Shown: positions 1-10,947 of the stretch, one piece after another | Numbering within the stretch: the stretch's first letter is position 1 | Layout: each line of letters begins with the position of its first letter | Assembly: GCA_024449915.1 (NCBI GenBank) | Contig: JAMZAV010000004.1 | Span: forward strand, 992,001 to 1,056,000 | Length of the DNA stretch: 64,000 bases | Origin: Sweltsa coloradensis | Taxonomy: Eukaryota; Arthropoda; Insecta; Plecoptera; Chloroperlidae | Direction of reading: 5' to 3' | Notes under the pieces: model-generated | The model's input: the letters and a program-made list of their open reading frames with translations, nothing else | Databases searched by the model: none | Told to the model about the DNA's origin: nothing | Made by a program: the position numbers and the translations under genes

Positions 1-1358
1 GGAGGGAATGGAGGGATTCAAAGGTCCGGCAACAGTCATCATTCCTGCACACTTCACTTGTTTAGTGATGCTTACGTGATCATTGTTATAACGAGATTTT
101 AATTATTTAAATGGTAACGGGATTTACCGTGCTAACAGCCGTTGATAATGTTTGTATGAGAAATTTTAATAATATTTATTGATGTTTAAAATTACCAATT
201 AAAATGTTGTGTACGTACTATATGGTTCATCAAGCTGTCGTGATTAATGTGCATCACTGGTGTGTGATTATAGGCCCTAAGCCTTCACAGCTGTTGTTCG
301 TCATCGTCAACCATAGTGACCTCTAGTAACAATTATTTATTGACATTTTTTTCGGTAATGCCCTAACTGTGCTTTTGTCTCGTTGGTTTAATCTTTTGTA
401 CCAATAGACCACGGAATCGAGGATTATAGTACATGTTCTTCCATATATTTATTAAATGTTTTTAAATGTAGGCCTACTTGATGAAATTATAAAACAAAAT
501 TTGATGTTATATGTTCTATGTTCTAAATGTTTAGACAAAAGTTGCAGAAAATTGTTTCAAATCTGAGCAAGCAGACTTACTAGAACCAATACCTAGTGAT
601 ATTAATAAGTTGTTAGTAGGTAGGCCCCTAACTGTTAAATATTGAATTGGTGTAAAGATGTATTTAATTAATGTTTATGTAGCCTGCTAGTGTTCAACAT
701 CTATGTTTTAAAAAAGCTCTTTGAATCAGTTAAATTTTAAATATGATATGTGTATTGTTATTTAAAAAAAAAACAGCGAAACTTCGTAAGAAAAGTCTCA
801 TTTAAATCCACATTTTTAAAAAATGTTGCAAATTGTGCAAACATGTTTGGTGTGTCCAAATGGTCTGGCTAGAGTCATAGGTCTAAGGAAGCTAGGCCTA
901 TATGTTGCTAGTTTTCACAAGACACATCTAGTAATCTTGTTTCACTCTTTTGTAAAAGCACGTTTGTTTGTTTTTGTAACTACGTACTATGTATTTATCA
1001 CAGTTCACTGCAAACAAGTTCTGTCAACACCATCAAGTCCAGTTTCACAAGTCAAGATGAAAATAAATGTTGATGCTAATATTATTGGCCTACGCCCGAC
1101 GGTATCTAGGCCTAAACATGTTGTATAACTTCGTATTCCTACCTACGATATATGACTCCCGAGGCTATATTAATATGCAGGTATTCACATTATGATGAAA
1201 AATATGGTTTTCTTAACATCTGCCGACTTGCAGTTTATTTAAATTCAAAGTTTAATTTATTTACTCCCATTTTTCCAAGCAGTTTAAGTAGGCCTATGTA
1301 ACCAATGAAGTTTATCCATCTTGGATCCAAGAAAAAGATATACTATATTTGCCCTAAA
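1..1358. other. AT-rich stretch without a recognisable gene
   Basis: I see no conserved coding segment, RNA gene or terminal-repeat element here. The open frame at 823-1128 has no recognisable motif and looks like chance. Several copies of the window-wide TAGGCCTA-type motif occur (for example near 470, 895 and 1290). Confidence 0.5.
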
Positions 1359-1842
1359 CTAGGAAGCTTCGCAAACGCTTTTTCAGGCGCGTTGTTGGAT
1401 GAGCGTAATTTTTTTAAACGAAAAAAAGCGTAAAATTGCGATTTTCATGAGAAATCATTTTTCGATTGTGCTCAAATTTCACACCAATATATTAATTCAT
1501 AAAATTAAGGTTCTGTGAAAAAATCATTACAATCGGATAAAGCATGTAGATTGTAGGTGTTATAAGTCGAAGAATGTTTTTAAAAATAAAAATAAAAAAA
1601 ACGTAAAATCGTGATTTTAATGAGAAATAATTTTTCAATTGCGCTCAAAAACGTGGCAGTTCTAAGTTCAGAGATTTCAAAGGCCTCCAGAAAATTTCAT
1701 CGCAATTGGATTATCGGTTTAGCCGGCATCGTGTTAACAGACGGACAAAAATACAAAAAAAAGAAAGAAAAAAAAACATTCCGGATTTTTTTCTCCAGTG
1801 TAGTGAAATGGAATCTTCGCTTTGCTCGATACGCTCATCCAA
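1359..1842 (-). mobile_element. Helitron-like non-autonomous element, copy 1
   Basis: Read on the - strand, the element begins TTGGATGAGCGTA at about 1842. The reverse complement of that motif lies internally at 1394-1407, not at the other terminus. It is followed by a stem-loop (AACGC, ten-base loop, GCGTT) and a 3' end CTTCCTAG followed by T. An inverted repeat that is terminal on one side only, with a 3' hairpin and a CTAG|T end, is the known pattern of Helitron2/Helentron-type elements. Related copies lie at about 37724-38522 and 49882-50422, with lone termini near 6386 and 54097. It is about 480 bp and encodes no Rep/helicase. The family is clear from the copies; the Helitron assignment is inference. 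Confidence 0.55.
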
Positions 1843-1936
1843 CAAATATTATTGTAAACAATTGGCCATCTACTATGTCATGCCGTACCAGTAGGGCAAG
1901 AATCTGCATGCCATTAAAAAAAAAAACTAAGATAAA

Positions 1937-2350
1937 TTGATTGATTGGATATTGCTTAACGTCTCATATTTATGCACTTTGGCTAATCGAGACGATGAGT
2001 GGTGATAGATGAGGATGAAGTATGAACAGAAGGGAGGAGGGGAAACCTGGTACCGGCACGTAGCCTACTCCTTTCGAAAAGTACCAAGGGGACCAACGGC
2101 TTATCGTCCCATCCGAAAGGACGGTGTAACTTTGACAGTCATGTAGGTTCCTCCACTAACCCAGACTGCCGAGCAGACGTCGAGGAGAACGAAGCCGTTA
2201 CACTAGCTTTCAAACCCTCCATCTGCTCTAACCAGCGGTATACATGAGTTTCAGGGTAGAGCGGTCGCCCACTCTACCCATGACCACGCCCGATTCTGCT
2301 TAACTTCGGTGTTCGAGTGGGAACCGGTTAAACGAGCTCGGCTAAATCGC
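1937..2350 (-). mobile_element. SINE with 5S rRNA-like head (SINE3/DeuSINE-like)
   Basis: On the - strand, 2345 down to about 2258 reads as a diverged 5S rRNA: ACCGGTTCCCACTCGAACAC, then CGAAGTTAAGCAG (5S internal control region), TCGGGCGTGG and GGGCGACCGC. The body contains GGATGGGACGATAAGCCG followed by TTGGTCCC (about 2087-2117), which resembles the central Deu domain of DeuSINEs. The 3' end is an AATC-type short repeat tail at about 1937. The length of about 415 bp suits a 5S-headed SINE. The second copy of the tail portion at 5548 shows it is dispersed. The 5S similarity is seen directly; the DeuSINE class is inferred from remembered consensus features. Confidence 0.6.
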
Positions 2351-3049
2351 TGCCCTAAGATAAAATAATGCCACAACCAAAGATACATACATAAGGGTTT
2401 GGCCTTGTATTTATAATATTTTGTATATGGACAGTACTTCCTTGCTAAATTGTTATTTATATCCCTTAGGTATTTAAATATTTTGAAAAATGTAAATTTG
2501 TGGGGGAAAATCACTTAAGATCTATAATAAAGTTGCTATAGTATGCTATAATAGTGGTTGCGATTAGTGGCAAACATATGAGATTACCTAAATTTTGATT
2601 TTCTCTGCATTTAATGAAATTGTCATCAAATCAATTAACTTATTCCCATCATGGCTACGGTAAATTATATACCTACTTGCAAACAATTTATTCAGGTATT
2701 TTAATACTTCACTGACACTTTCCTCCAGATAGAGTAATAATAGGTCTGTGAATACCTCTATGGTCTATCTATGCCATTAATGAGATGTACCGTACCTAAA
2801 ACACAATCAATATGGGCTAGGGGTGTCAATTTTTGCCAAAATTAAAATGTCTAGGCCTATGATAATAAATTTTAAAAAAAATCATTTTCTCTGAACATAG
2901 CTTCCACCACAAAATTATTATAACATAGAAAAATAAACCAACTTGCACACAAATTTAAATATTACGTATGCTATCCCAGTTAGAAGTTCAACATAAGCTG
3001 AACCAATTAGTATTGGTATTGTTATCAACTTGAAACCTTGACCACAAGT
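2351..3049. other. AT-rich stretch, nothing recognised
   Basis: I see no coding similarity, tRNA-like segment or paired terminal repeat. The - strand open frame that reaches 2514 starts in this stretch but runs into the 5S-headed SINE and is probably chance. Confidence 0.4.
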
Positions 3050-3391
3050 TAGGGATGGGACAGTGTACACAAGTAAACATTACTATTTCCCTAAAAACAA
3101 TAAACGCACGTAGTACTACGTGCGCTTTTTTTTAGGTAGGCCTATTTTGTTGTGTGCGACCGACCACTGACTGTTTAAAAGTGTCTGGCTACGGTCTATC
3201 TACACATTGTTTTACTGTGATTGCTGTTGCACACTAGGCAATCTTCCTAGGATGGACATTACTAAACATGATATGATATACAAACATTTTTTAAGCTATC
3301 CAAAAATATACATGTGTAGAGTAGAGTGTATATGTGTTGTGTACACGCGCTGATAGCCAAGATTGTACACGTGTTTGTTTGCCCATCCCTA
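3050..3391. mobile_element. hAT-like MITE candidate
   Basis: Inverted ends TAGGGATGGGACAGTGTACA (left) and, reverse-complemented, TAGGGATGGGCAAACAAACA (right) bound 342 bp. TAGGGATGNG-type termini recur in this window on elements that have clear 8-bp target duplications (26444, 62552). No convincing 8-bp duplication is visible here, so the insertion is old or the pairing is wrong. A perfect 20-bp palindrome lies inside at 3105-3124. Confidence 0.4.
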
Positions 3392-4975
3392 TTCCCTAAC
3401 ATAAGTAATATCATTTTTTGGATTCAGTTTTTGAGAGCGTCTTTGTTTTCGGTTTCGAATCTGTATCGTTCACGATGATGTTGCGATCCGTCGGTGGACT
3501 TATAAACTGGGATAGCATTTATCTAATTTCATCTTTCATAATATGAATATTTATCTATAACTCCTTACTTACAAAGAAGCTATTGCATTTTTTATTCACG
3601 GTGTATAGTATGCTTAACACAGTTATGAAATCCATATTTTCCCAAATAGCTTATTTTCATACATCTTGGTAGACCTACACTAGTAGGCTAATGTAACTAG
3701 GTGTGGGCTGTGTTATGTGGATATAAAAGAGGCAAACTGTTGTGATTTTAGTTAATTTATTGGTAGACCTAGGTCTATTTATTGTAGTGTTGTATTTATT
3801 TCTGAAATAAATGAACTTGCTTGGTAAAGGATATGGTTTATAATTATTTATACTTCACCACTTAATTACAGTATTACTTTGTTAATTCATAATGGGGCCA
3901 GACGAGACGGTTCGTTTGCAAGAATATCCCTCCTAGTCCTGTAGGAACTTTATCACTAGTTTAAATTAGATTATATTATGCAAAAATTTGAATTAACCAT
4001 ATTTGAATTTACAAGGTGGTACTGTATCATAAATCCAAATGATAAATTGATAAAATGGTTTATAAAATGTTGCCGTTATGTGCTGGGAGGCACTGGTTAA
4101 AATGTTTAAAATGTAAACCCGTGCTACGAAGGCACCATACATGATTCTCGTATCTGCTTTTTTCCGCATTCAAAGATAATTATTTTTCTCCTCAGTACCT
4201 TATCGTGCATATGCTATTTATTTATTTACGTCTTTTAAAGTTAAAACATTCTTTTGGATGCATTTCTGCAGAAAGGCGCAATATAGCACAATATGCACTC
4301 AACTCACCCAAAATTTTGGATGTCATTTTTCTTCGGGTGCATTCAAAGGTAAAACTGACTACTACTATACCATACTCATGATTTCATCAGCATACTACGT
4401 GAGCATACGTAACCAATCTATGGATCTAACTTACCTACAATTCGCGGGTCCATCTGGCTAACGCCTTTAGCAACCTGTGCGTTCAATTCTGGTTGTAAAA
4501 TGAAATGATTAAAATCATTTGTAAAATGATGTTGTCCTCACTAGTCCTTTGTAAATCAGTTTTTATAACTGAATGGGATAGACATTAAATAAATAAATAT
4601 TAGTAATAATAATAATATTTTATGAAAATTTCAATTTGTGAACAAACCTCAAAGTTTTATGTTTATGAAATTAAGAATTCATTACATTTCAACAACACCT
4701 GGTTTGCCCAAGCTTATCCAACAGTTTTAAAAAATATATCAGGCGATTGTATCTGGTGACATAAGAGGAAGGGGGTGGGGGGATTCGATTTTTTACCGTT
4801 CTAACTTATCTATGTTCATTCTAGGTATGCCCCTCTTCAGGTGAACTAGGTATGTTGCGGATAGGACAATTTGTGAAGGGATGTCCACGAGGGCTTTTAA
4901 AGAGGACTCAATCCCTAGCAGATTTCGATTGAGGTTTGCCCGACAAACATGTAGCCTCCCCCCTCACCCCATAAT
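3392..4975. other. AT-rich stretch with a possible SINE tail relic
   Basis: There is no gene. At about 4538-4600, an AAATCAGTTTTTATAACTGA stem-loop followed by an AAATAAATAAATA tract resembles the 3' end of the tRNA-headed SINE described at 9872. It is too diverged to delimit. Confidence 0.35.
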
Positions 4976-4999
4976 GATATAATCCTAGCGACGCCACTG
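4976..4999 (-). repeat. Orphan DNA-transposon terminus (CAGTGGCGTCGCTAGG)
   Basis: On the - strand the sequence ending at 4999 begins CAGTGGCGTCGCTAGGATTA, a terminal motif known from hAT-like elements of aquatic animals. No matching inverted end is found to the left, so this is a truncated or decayed element. Confidence 0.35.
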
Positions 5000-5547
5000 G
5001 TTTTGATTCAGCCACCGGCCTGTCTGAAGTCTGAGGTTACCTCAGCCATGGCGAGTGCTGGATTTAACTCCTAAAACCCAAGTAAATTATAAATCTGCTT
5101 GGAGCGCCCTTAATTAATTAATTAATTGTGTTGTAATTCAAAGCAGTTTTAACCCATTGAAGTAGGCCCTTGTACACTGTGTGCAGGAGAGCCCACCCCT
5201 TAGTTTAGATGTTTGTTGTGTTTTGCTTGTATGTTTCGTGATTGGGGCACCCTATAGTAATATCGTAAATTAAAATCATGCACATTTTTTATTTAGGTAC
5301 TTTATTGAGTAATGTGTGCGCTGTCCTGTTTGTACAAACAATACAAGTATGCAAGGAATTCTTGCTTATACCGGGTTCAAGGTGCTTGTGTGACGGAGTG
5401 CATTCAAAACTGGCTCATCATGTACGTGGCAGGACAATCCAAAGTTCAGAATGTATTGCTCGTTATTCAAACGGAACAGACCTTGTATGGTACGACCCGT
5501 CTTCCGTCGACTGAAATAATATGCCTCTGATTATTGTAATAACAATA

Positions 5548-5615
5548 TGATTGATTGGATATTGCTTAACGTCTCATATTTATGCAACTTGGCTAATCGT
5601 GACGAAGGGAGGGAC
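5548..5615 (-). repeat. Truncated copy of the 5S-headed SINE (3' part only)
   Basis: About 65 bp matches 1940-2005 nearly base for base, beginning at GATTGGATATTGCTTAACGT. Only the 3' portion is present, in the same orientation as copy 1. This is the pattern expected from 5' truncation during reverse transcription. Confidence 0.55.
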
Positions 5616-6345
5616 GTAAGGTGATAGGCCTACTGGTACTTCATTTATAAAATCACACTTCGTGCATTTTTAATTTAATCATCAACGAAGGATTCGCCAA
5701 CACTATCGACAATCACTTGCAGGATGGGCGTTTATTATATTTAGTTAGTATTAATTAATTAAAAATTTCCCTCAAATTTCACTACCCAAAAATCTTCCTT
5801 TTCGATATTGCATTTACTGAACTTTATCTTGTTGATATCATTAGATTGAGCACGAATTTACACGGAACATTTTTTAAAAATTTATCTCGAAAATTAACAA
5901 TAATTTGAAGAAAATAAAATTTACTTTAGATTTTCAAATCGCCCTCTGTCCAGCTAAAGAACATCTGTGCTTTTATCTCTGCGTTTTATGAAGTTGATTA
6001 GTAGGCGTAGTGATATTTATTTAGGGCCTACATTTTATAGTTAATTGTTTCTATTTTAAGTTCACTGCGATTGTAAAATACCATATTTACTGTTAAAACG
6101 GAGGAAATGGAACGTTCCGCGCTAGCCTCGGCAAGTCCCTAGCACTAATTACCCCAAATATTTAGTTTTTTTTAAACAACGCGAGAAACAATTGTTTTAG
6201 AATGATGTTGAGAGATACCTCTAAAATTTTGGTAACAATCTGAGTTGTCGTTTTTTCAGTAACCAGCGATAAAAAACACTGCCAAAAGTTGTTTTGCAAA
6301 ATATCAAATGAAAATAATAAAAAGTTTTATGTAAAGAGCGAACAA
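5616..6345. other. AT-rich stretch, nothing recognised
   Basis: No gene or bounded repeat is seen. Part of it may belong to the Helitron-like element whose terminus is at about 6386, but the opposite end could not be located. Confidence 0.35.
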
Positions 6346-6386
6346 ACACTTAAAACTATTTAACCTTTTTCACTACGCTCATCCAA
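6346..6386 (-). repeat. Helitron-like family terminus
   Basis: TTTCACTACGCTCATCCAA ends here. It is the 5' terminus (reverse complement TTGGATGAGCGTA) of the family described at 1359. The rest of the copy is too diverged to bound. Confidence 0.4.
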
Positions 6387-6966
6387 TAATGTGCATCATA
6401 TCTAGAGTAAACTGGGAACGTTTTCTAAATTCACTCACGTCACTTATGAACGGTATCTAATCAAGAACACAGAAATAAATTGCGTTCGTCTTCTAATGCT
6501 TTGATCTCAAAACACATATTGCAACTTGCAAGCAATTATTTAGCGGTTGATAACTGCCCCCTCACCCTCGCCCCTTGCATCAATCATCACCTCTGCGCAC
6601 TGTAAGACGAATCACCGTATGCCGTCCACTCGATGAATGATAAAATTAAAATTAAAACACTTATTTAATTGACAAGATGTCATAAATTGTTCCCTCCCAC
6701 TACCCATAATGTAATATTTTACAGTGGTCGAATGCGCAAAATGCAATTTCTTTCTCTTTGTTCCTGTTAGCCTAATTGCAGAGAATGTAGGCTACGACTC
6801 ATGGCGTTACCCTACCCTCTGTAGGTGACTTTCAACGAATCACAAACAACATTCTTCAACTTTGTAGGCCAAGCGTTGTAGCATTGAGTATAAATGATGA
6901 TAGCGTTATCATCGAAGCGAATTATTCGTGTGTCAAGTGAAACGGTCGATCATATGAACCATAGAT

Positions 6967-8084
6967 CAGTGGCGGATCCAGAGGGCGGCGGTAGGGGCGG
7001 TCGTCCCCGTGATACTTAGAGAATTACATTTTATTCAAAAATGATTAAAACAATCTTGCAACGTGATGATAACATACCAAACTGTATGGTAAATATCTTT
7101 AAAAAACTTACTGAATATTCCCTCTCTTTTTAAACACGTTTTTGACAAAGCTTCATTTAAAAATATTCTCTGGGGGGCTGAGCTGGGGTGCCACCCAGAC
7201 TGGCGTTGAGTTACACCAACTCGATCGCCTATACCCCCCCCCCCCCACACACTCAACAGTCAACACGTTGAATTTAATTAATTGTAATGTTTTAGTTGAA
7301 CTATTCATTTTCGGGTCGAGATAGGTATAGTCTTCTGAAGTTTGAGACCTCTGTCCGCACATTGTTAATTCTTCCTATTTCTACATGGGCTACCTGTCGG
7401 CCCCCTTTGCGACCTGAACACCCTAACAAGTAGCCCCTGATCTTACACTTGAGACTGATAGAAGTAGCTCACACGTTCACTACTCGATGCTAGGGGGTGA
7501 CTTAGTTTGATACCAGCCACCGGCAATCTTGACTTTTGAGTTTTTTTTAAGATTTTCCAACGATCAAATGCAAATGTGGAATTGAGATATCTATATAACA
7601 AGACCACTTGGTTATTCGTTCCTTCCCAACTATAAGGTCGTCAGTTCGATACCAGCCACCGACAATCTCGATCTAAGTTTTTCAAGTTTTTCCACAGTCA
7701 ATGGCGAATGCGGAATTTATAACAAAAACACTTGGCAATTCCTTCCCAAGTCTCAACTATCTAGTCGTCAGTTCGATACCAGCCACCGACAGTTCTGACG
7801 TCAAAGGCGATTGCTGGGATTGATATCTATATAAAAACAAAGCTTAATTGGGCATTCCTTTCAAACCATATTATTTATAATCGTCTTATTATATGCCTAG
7901 TTCGTCACCTGCAAGGGAAACATGTCATTGGGCAAGTTTCAACAATAATTGTTTTATTTATTTAGGGTTCCTACGAGTGTACGCTTCTGGAATTGTTACA
8001 CGTAAAATATTTTTTTATTTTACTTTTATTAGCCATTATATCATCCACAAACAGCACCCCTTCCCCTCACCCTGTCCGCCACTG
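6967..8084. mobile_element. Candidate hAT-like element with CAGTGGCGG ends
   Basis: The left end CAGTGGCGGATCCAGAGGGC and the right end, reverse-complemented, CAGTGGCGGACAGGGTGAGG face each other about 1.1 kb apart. The flanks do not show a shared 8-bp duplication, unlike the element at 28344, so these may be the ends of two different insertions. No transposase is seen inside. The interior holds tRNA-like tandem repeats. Confidence 0.35.
7501..7800 (+). repeat. Three-unit tandem array of tRNA-like (SINE monomer) repeats
   Basis: The block GATACCAGCCACCGRCAATC recurs at 7509, 7648 and 7775 (spacing 139 and 127). It is preceded by GTCGTCAGTTC in units two and three, which gives a B-box-like GTTCGATACC. 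Each unit also carries ...TGGAATT/GGAATTTA... and ATCTATATAA-type segments. A related single unit lies near 5005. This looks like a tandemly dimerised or trimerised SINE monomer; no intact tRNA cloverleaf is present. Confidence 0.5.
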
Positions 8085-9187
8085 TAGTTGCCTCGTGTCC
8101 CGCCAGACAGACCAGCTGTGCAGTCAGTCACGTAGGCCGTATTTTCGTCATATTGCGTCATAATACAGAGGTTAGGTGGTTGGAGCCGACCCTGAGGCCG
8201 CATCAGTTCGCCTGCTGGAGACCTCGGAGACAGACGTGCCCGCCCTACGCTGCGCCAAGGTAAGACAGCTCATCGTACTAGTGCGTAGCTATCTGACCAG
8301 GCATTCCATGCTGCAATTACTTTCCATTTGTTTGCTGTAGTTTTACATGAATATTCTCAATTTATTCAACATTATTTGTGTTTCTATCGCAGTATATCTC
8401 ATATCGTAATTAAATTCATATATTCCAACAATTTCATGAGTTAGGTTTCCCCTTGAATTTTGTACTTGCGTGGTTACATTGTGCCACGTGTTCAATTCAA
8501 TATTTAGAGAAACATTGTTGAAGAGTGAACAGGCCAACAGCCCCAACACCTAATAATTTTATTTAAAGTAACTAATCATTGGGATTTTGGCATGAAAAAG
8601 TTCTGAGCGTATTGTTGGTCAAATGGAGCACATTTTAATCGCTCGTGTGTTGATATTGGTGCCATGTTCCGTGGAATTGTTAGTTGGCCATGTTGTTTAA
8701 AGTTCCAGCGTGTATAGGGCCTACTTACCTATTCTCTGCATTGTTTCAGTTGGTGACCTTCAACATTGACCTACTTGGATCAAGAACCGCCCACCAGGAA
8801 CGAATCGGCGCTTCCCTCGCTGCCCTGACCTCGCCGCCCGCAAGATGTTGAGCGTCGTCCTACAGCTAACCAAGTGGTCGGCGGCAGGTTCTTCATCCTT
8901 TTATTTTCCTTAGTTGTTCCCTTGACTCCATTTTAACATGCCCTTCTTCCACTTTGCATTTCCCTCTAACTTCATCAACCTTATTGTTCTCGGAGTGCAG
9001 GCGCATTATGACCCAAAGGTTGACGCGCCCTAATAATACCAAAAAAACCAAATTCATCCTACTCCATTTTAATATTTCCCTCTTCTATTTTGCATTTCCT
9101 CCCCTCCCTTTATCTTCCTTATTGCCCTCATCCTGCTCTTCAAGATTAGCCTCGTATCCATTTAAGTCTGGATCTCCCTGTTAAGTT
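8085..9187. other. Stretch with splice-site-like signals but no identified gene
   Basis: A GC-richer block ends at a good donor (CCAAG|GTAAGA near 8260). Another follows a pyrimidine tract and CAG near 8750 and is GC-rich to about 8900. Neither translates into a recognisable protein. They could be non-coding exons of an unknown + strand transcript or chance. Confidence 0.25.
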
Positions 9188-9453
9188 TTGAAGCCTGAAA
9201 TTCTTTTTCCCCAACTACCACTTCAGAGTCTGTTCCACTCTACCACCGTCCTAGCCAGGAACGAATATCTACTCTCCCACATCAATCCACCAGGTTTCTC
9301 TCTTACATGTTCATGCAAGACCATGTACTTGGCCCTCTCCATGCAGTTATTCAGTGCTCTCGGTCCCTCGAGCGCTCTAGTGGTCCTGTACACTTTAACC
9401 AACCCATCCATCCCTCTGTCCACCAGTTTCTCCCAACTTAGGTCATTGACCAT
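9188..9453 (-). pseudogene. Decayed CR1/L2-like non-LTR retrotransposon ORF end
   Basis: On the - strand the frame ends SRYSFLARTVVEWNRL followed by a stop. After a shift of frame, residues resembling EVVVGEKNF follow. SFFPRTVxxWNxLP...VV...SLxxFK is the usual C-terminal signature downstream of reverse transcriptase in CR1/L2/Jockey-type elements. A second relic with the same signature lies at 44522. The frame is broken and the catalytic RT motifs are not visible. The + strand frame over the same bases is Ser/Leu/Pro-rich and is taken as a shadow. Confidence 0.4.
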
Positions 9454-9871
9454 GCCTTACACTCTTTATGAGTCGCCTACCCCTGCTACCTCCCCCTTCT
9501 ATATTGGTCCCAATCTTCCCCTGCTTACTTTGTCGTGGGCCAACCTCCGACCCACCATCTCGGCTCGTACACCAGCTTCCCTCGACAGCCACAGCAGCGT
9601 CCAAACAACACTTCAGTTCTGGTGAGTTATTGATAATATTACTCTATTATTATAGACACAACCTACCATGTTGCAAGCAGACAAGTGATTTAAAGTAGTC
9701 TTGGATTATTCTTGCTTTAAATACTAGTGAATAATCTAATTTTGATTTTAACATTCTGTAAATTCATAATGACGATTATGTTTGTTGCTCGTCTCGTAGT
9801 ATAGTTCATAGTTACGGATTAGTTTAACACCTATACCTATTTGAAGTTGATTTTTAAGAAATATAAAATTG

Positions 9872-10300
9872 GTTGGTCTTGTGGTTAGCGTATCTGCTTC
9901 CAATGCAGAAGGTCCAGGGTTCGATTCCTGCTAAAGTCAGAAGTTTTTTAACTTCTGATTTGGACTTCAGTCCATCAGTTCTTGTCTTAGGAGTTTGTAA
10001 ACGGTGAGTTTGGAGCCGTCCTAGCAACGAAGCACATAATAAATTTCAGAGTTGTTCTGAATTGGCCTTGTTGATTCTGGCGTTGATTCGCGGGTGTTCG
10101 CACTGTCCATACCACTGATTGCTATATTTCCTATTAAAAAAAAAATATCAATCTTTGGTTGGTTATCGCTCACTCGTCGATTGCGTCGGGGCCTGCAGGG
10201 TTGGCTTGGTCGCTTTGATTTAAAGTCCCCCACTGAAAATCAGTTATATAACTGAGTGGGTAGACTCTAAATAAAATTTATTTATTTATTTATTTATTTA
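9872..10300 (+). mobile_element. tRNA-headed SINE with 3' stem-loop tail, copy A
   Basis: The head reads GTTGGTCTTGTGGTTAGCGT (A box), an anticodon-like arm TCTGC-TTCCAAT-GCAGA, and GGTTCGATTCC (B box). The body of about 300 bp ends in a strong hairpin CCCACTGAAAATCAGTTATA...TAACTGAGTGGG, then GTAGACTCTAAATAAAATTT and a (TTTA)n tract. Copy B at 12038 is nearly identical, so the family was active fairly recently. A fixed 3' stem-loop plus short tandem tail suggests mobilisation by a LINE that recognises that hairpin. Confidence 0.75.
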
Positions 10301-10869
10301 AATGTTTTACATTGTAGAGCAGCAAGTTTTTATATCAGCACTCGGAATGATGATGAATATTAAATTGTACTAGTTATATTCAACTCACTGAAAATCAGTT
10401 CTTGTAACTATGTGAGTAAACAATTTGCAATAATGCAACAATATTTAGGCCTATTAATGTATCTTCTTATTTGGAAAGTATCTTGAGAAAACATTAGATT
10501 CTAAAAGCAATGATCGCTACATGTTTGCCTTGAGTGGAACTTCTTTCCCTCGCATGAAAAAACATAAGTTGTAATTTAATTCTCTTATATTACGAGCCAT
10601 CGTCTCTAATAGCAGCACTGTCTCGAAACACCAGTGACAACAAAATAAAAGTTTGCAATTGGGTAGGCTAAATGTGTGTAGGTACTGTTAAAATCACCTA
10701 TTAGAGCTCACAAATCAAAAAAGATAGGCCTACCAACATCAGTTGTTTGTTGGTACAGACATCCAAGTAATATCAATCTACAGAAAGCAAATGTAGTGGA
10801 ACATTGCGACTGATATAAAACTAATTGCCATAGGCAAACAACAAATGGCAAATTACAAATTAGTAAAGG

Positions 10870-10947
10870 TTTGTTCTGTAGTCCCGGTAGAATTGGTAGA
10901 GCTATGGCATAAGCCGGAGGTTCTGTGTTCGAATCCCAGTCTGGGCA
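10870..10947 (+). repeat. tRNA-like SINE head relic
   Basis: TAGAATTGGTAGAGCTATGG (A-box-like) and GTTCGAATCCCAGTCTGGGC (B-box and acceptor side) have tRNA spacing, but the anticodon stem is not intact. Similar B-box relics lie at 11083-11103 and 16100-16125. They are treated as old SINE heads, not functional tRNA genes. Confidence 0.45.

Noticed and set aside
2258..2350. Functional 5S rRNA gene
   Set aside because: Only the internal-promoter half is recognisable, it is diverged, and it is fused to a SINE body; there is no complete 120-nt 5S.
6967..8084. Confident single hAT insertion
   Set aside because: The ends match each other but the flanks share no 8-bp duplication, so it is reported only as a candidate.
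9188..9625. 145-residue + strand open frame
   Set aside because: It is Ser/Leu/Pro-rich without a motif, while the - strand of the same bases shows a CR1/L2-like ORF tail.
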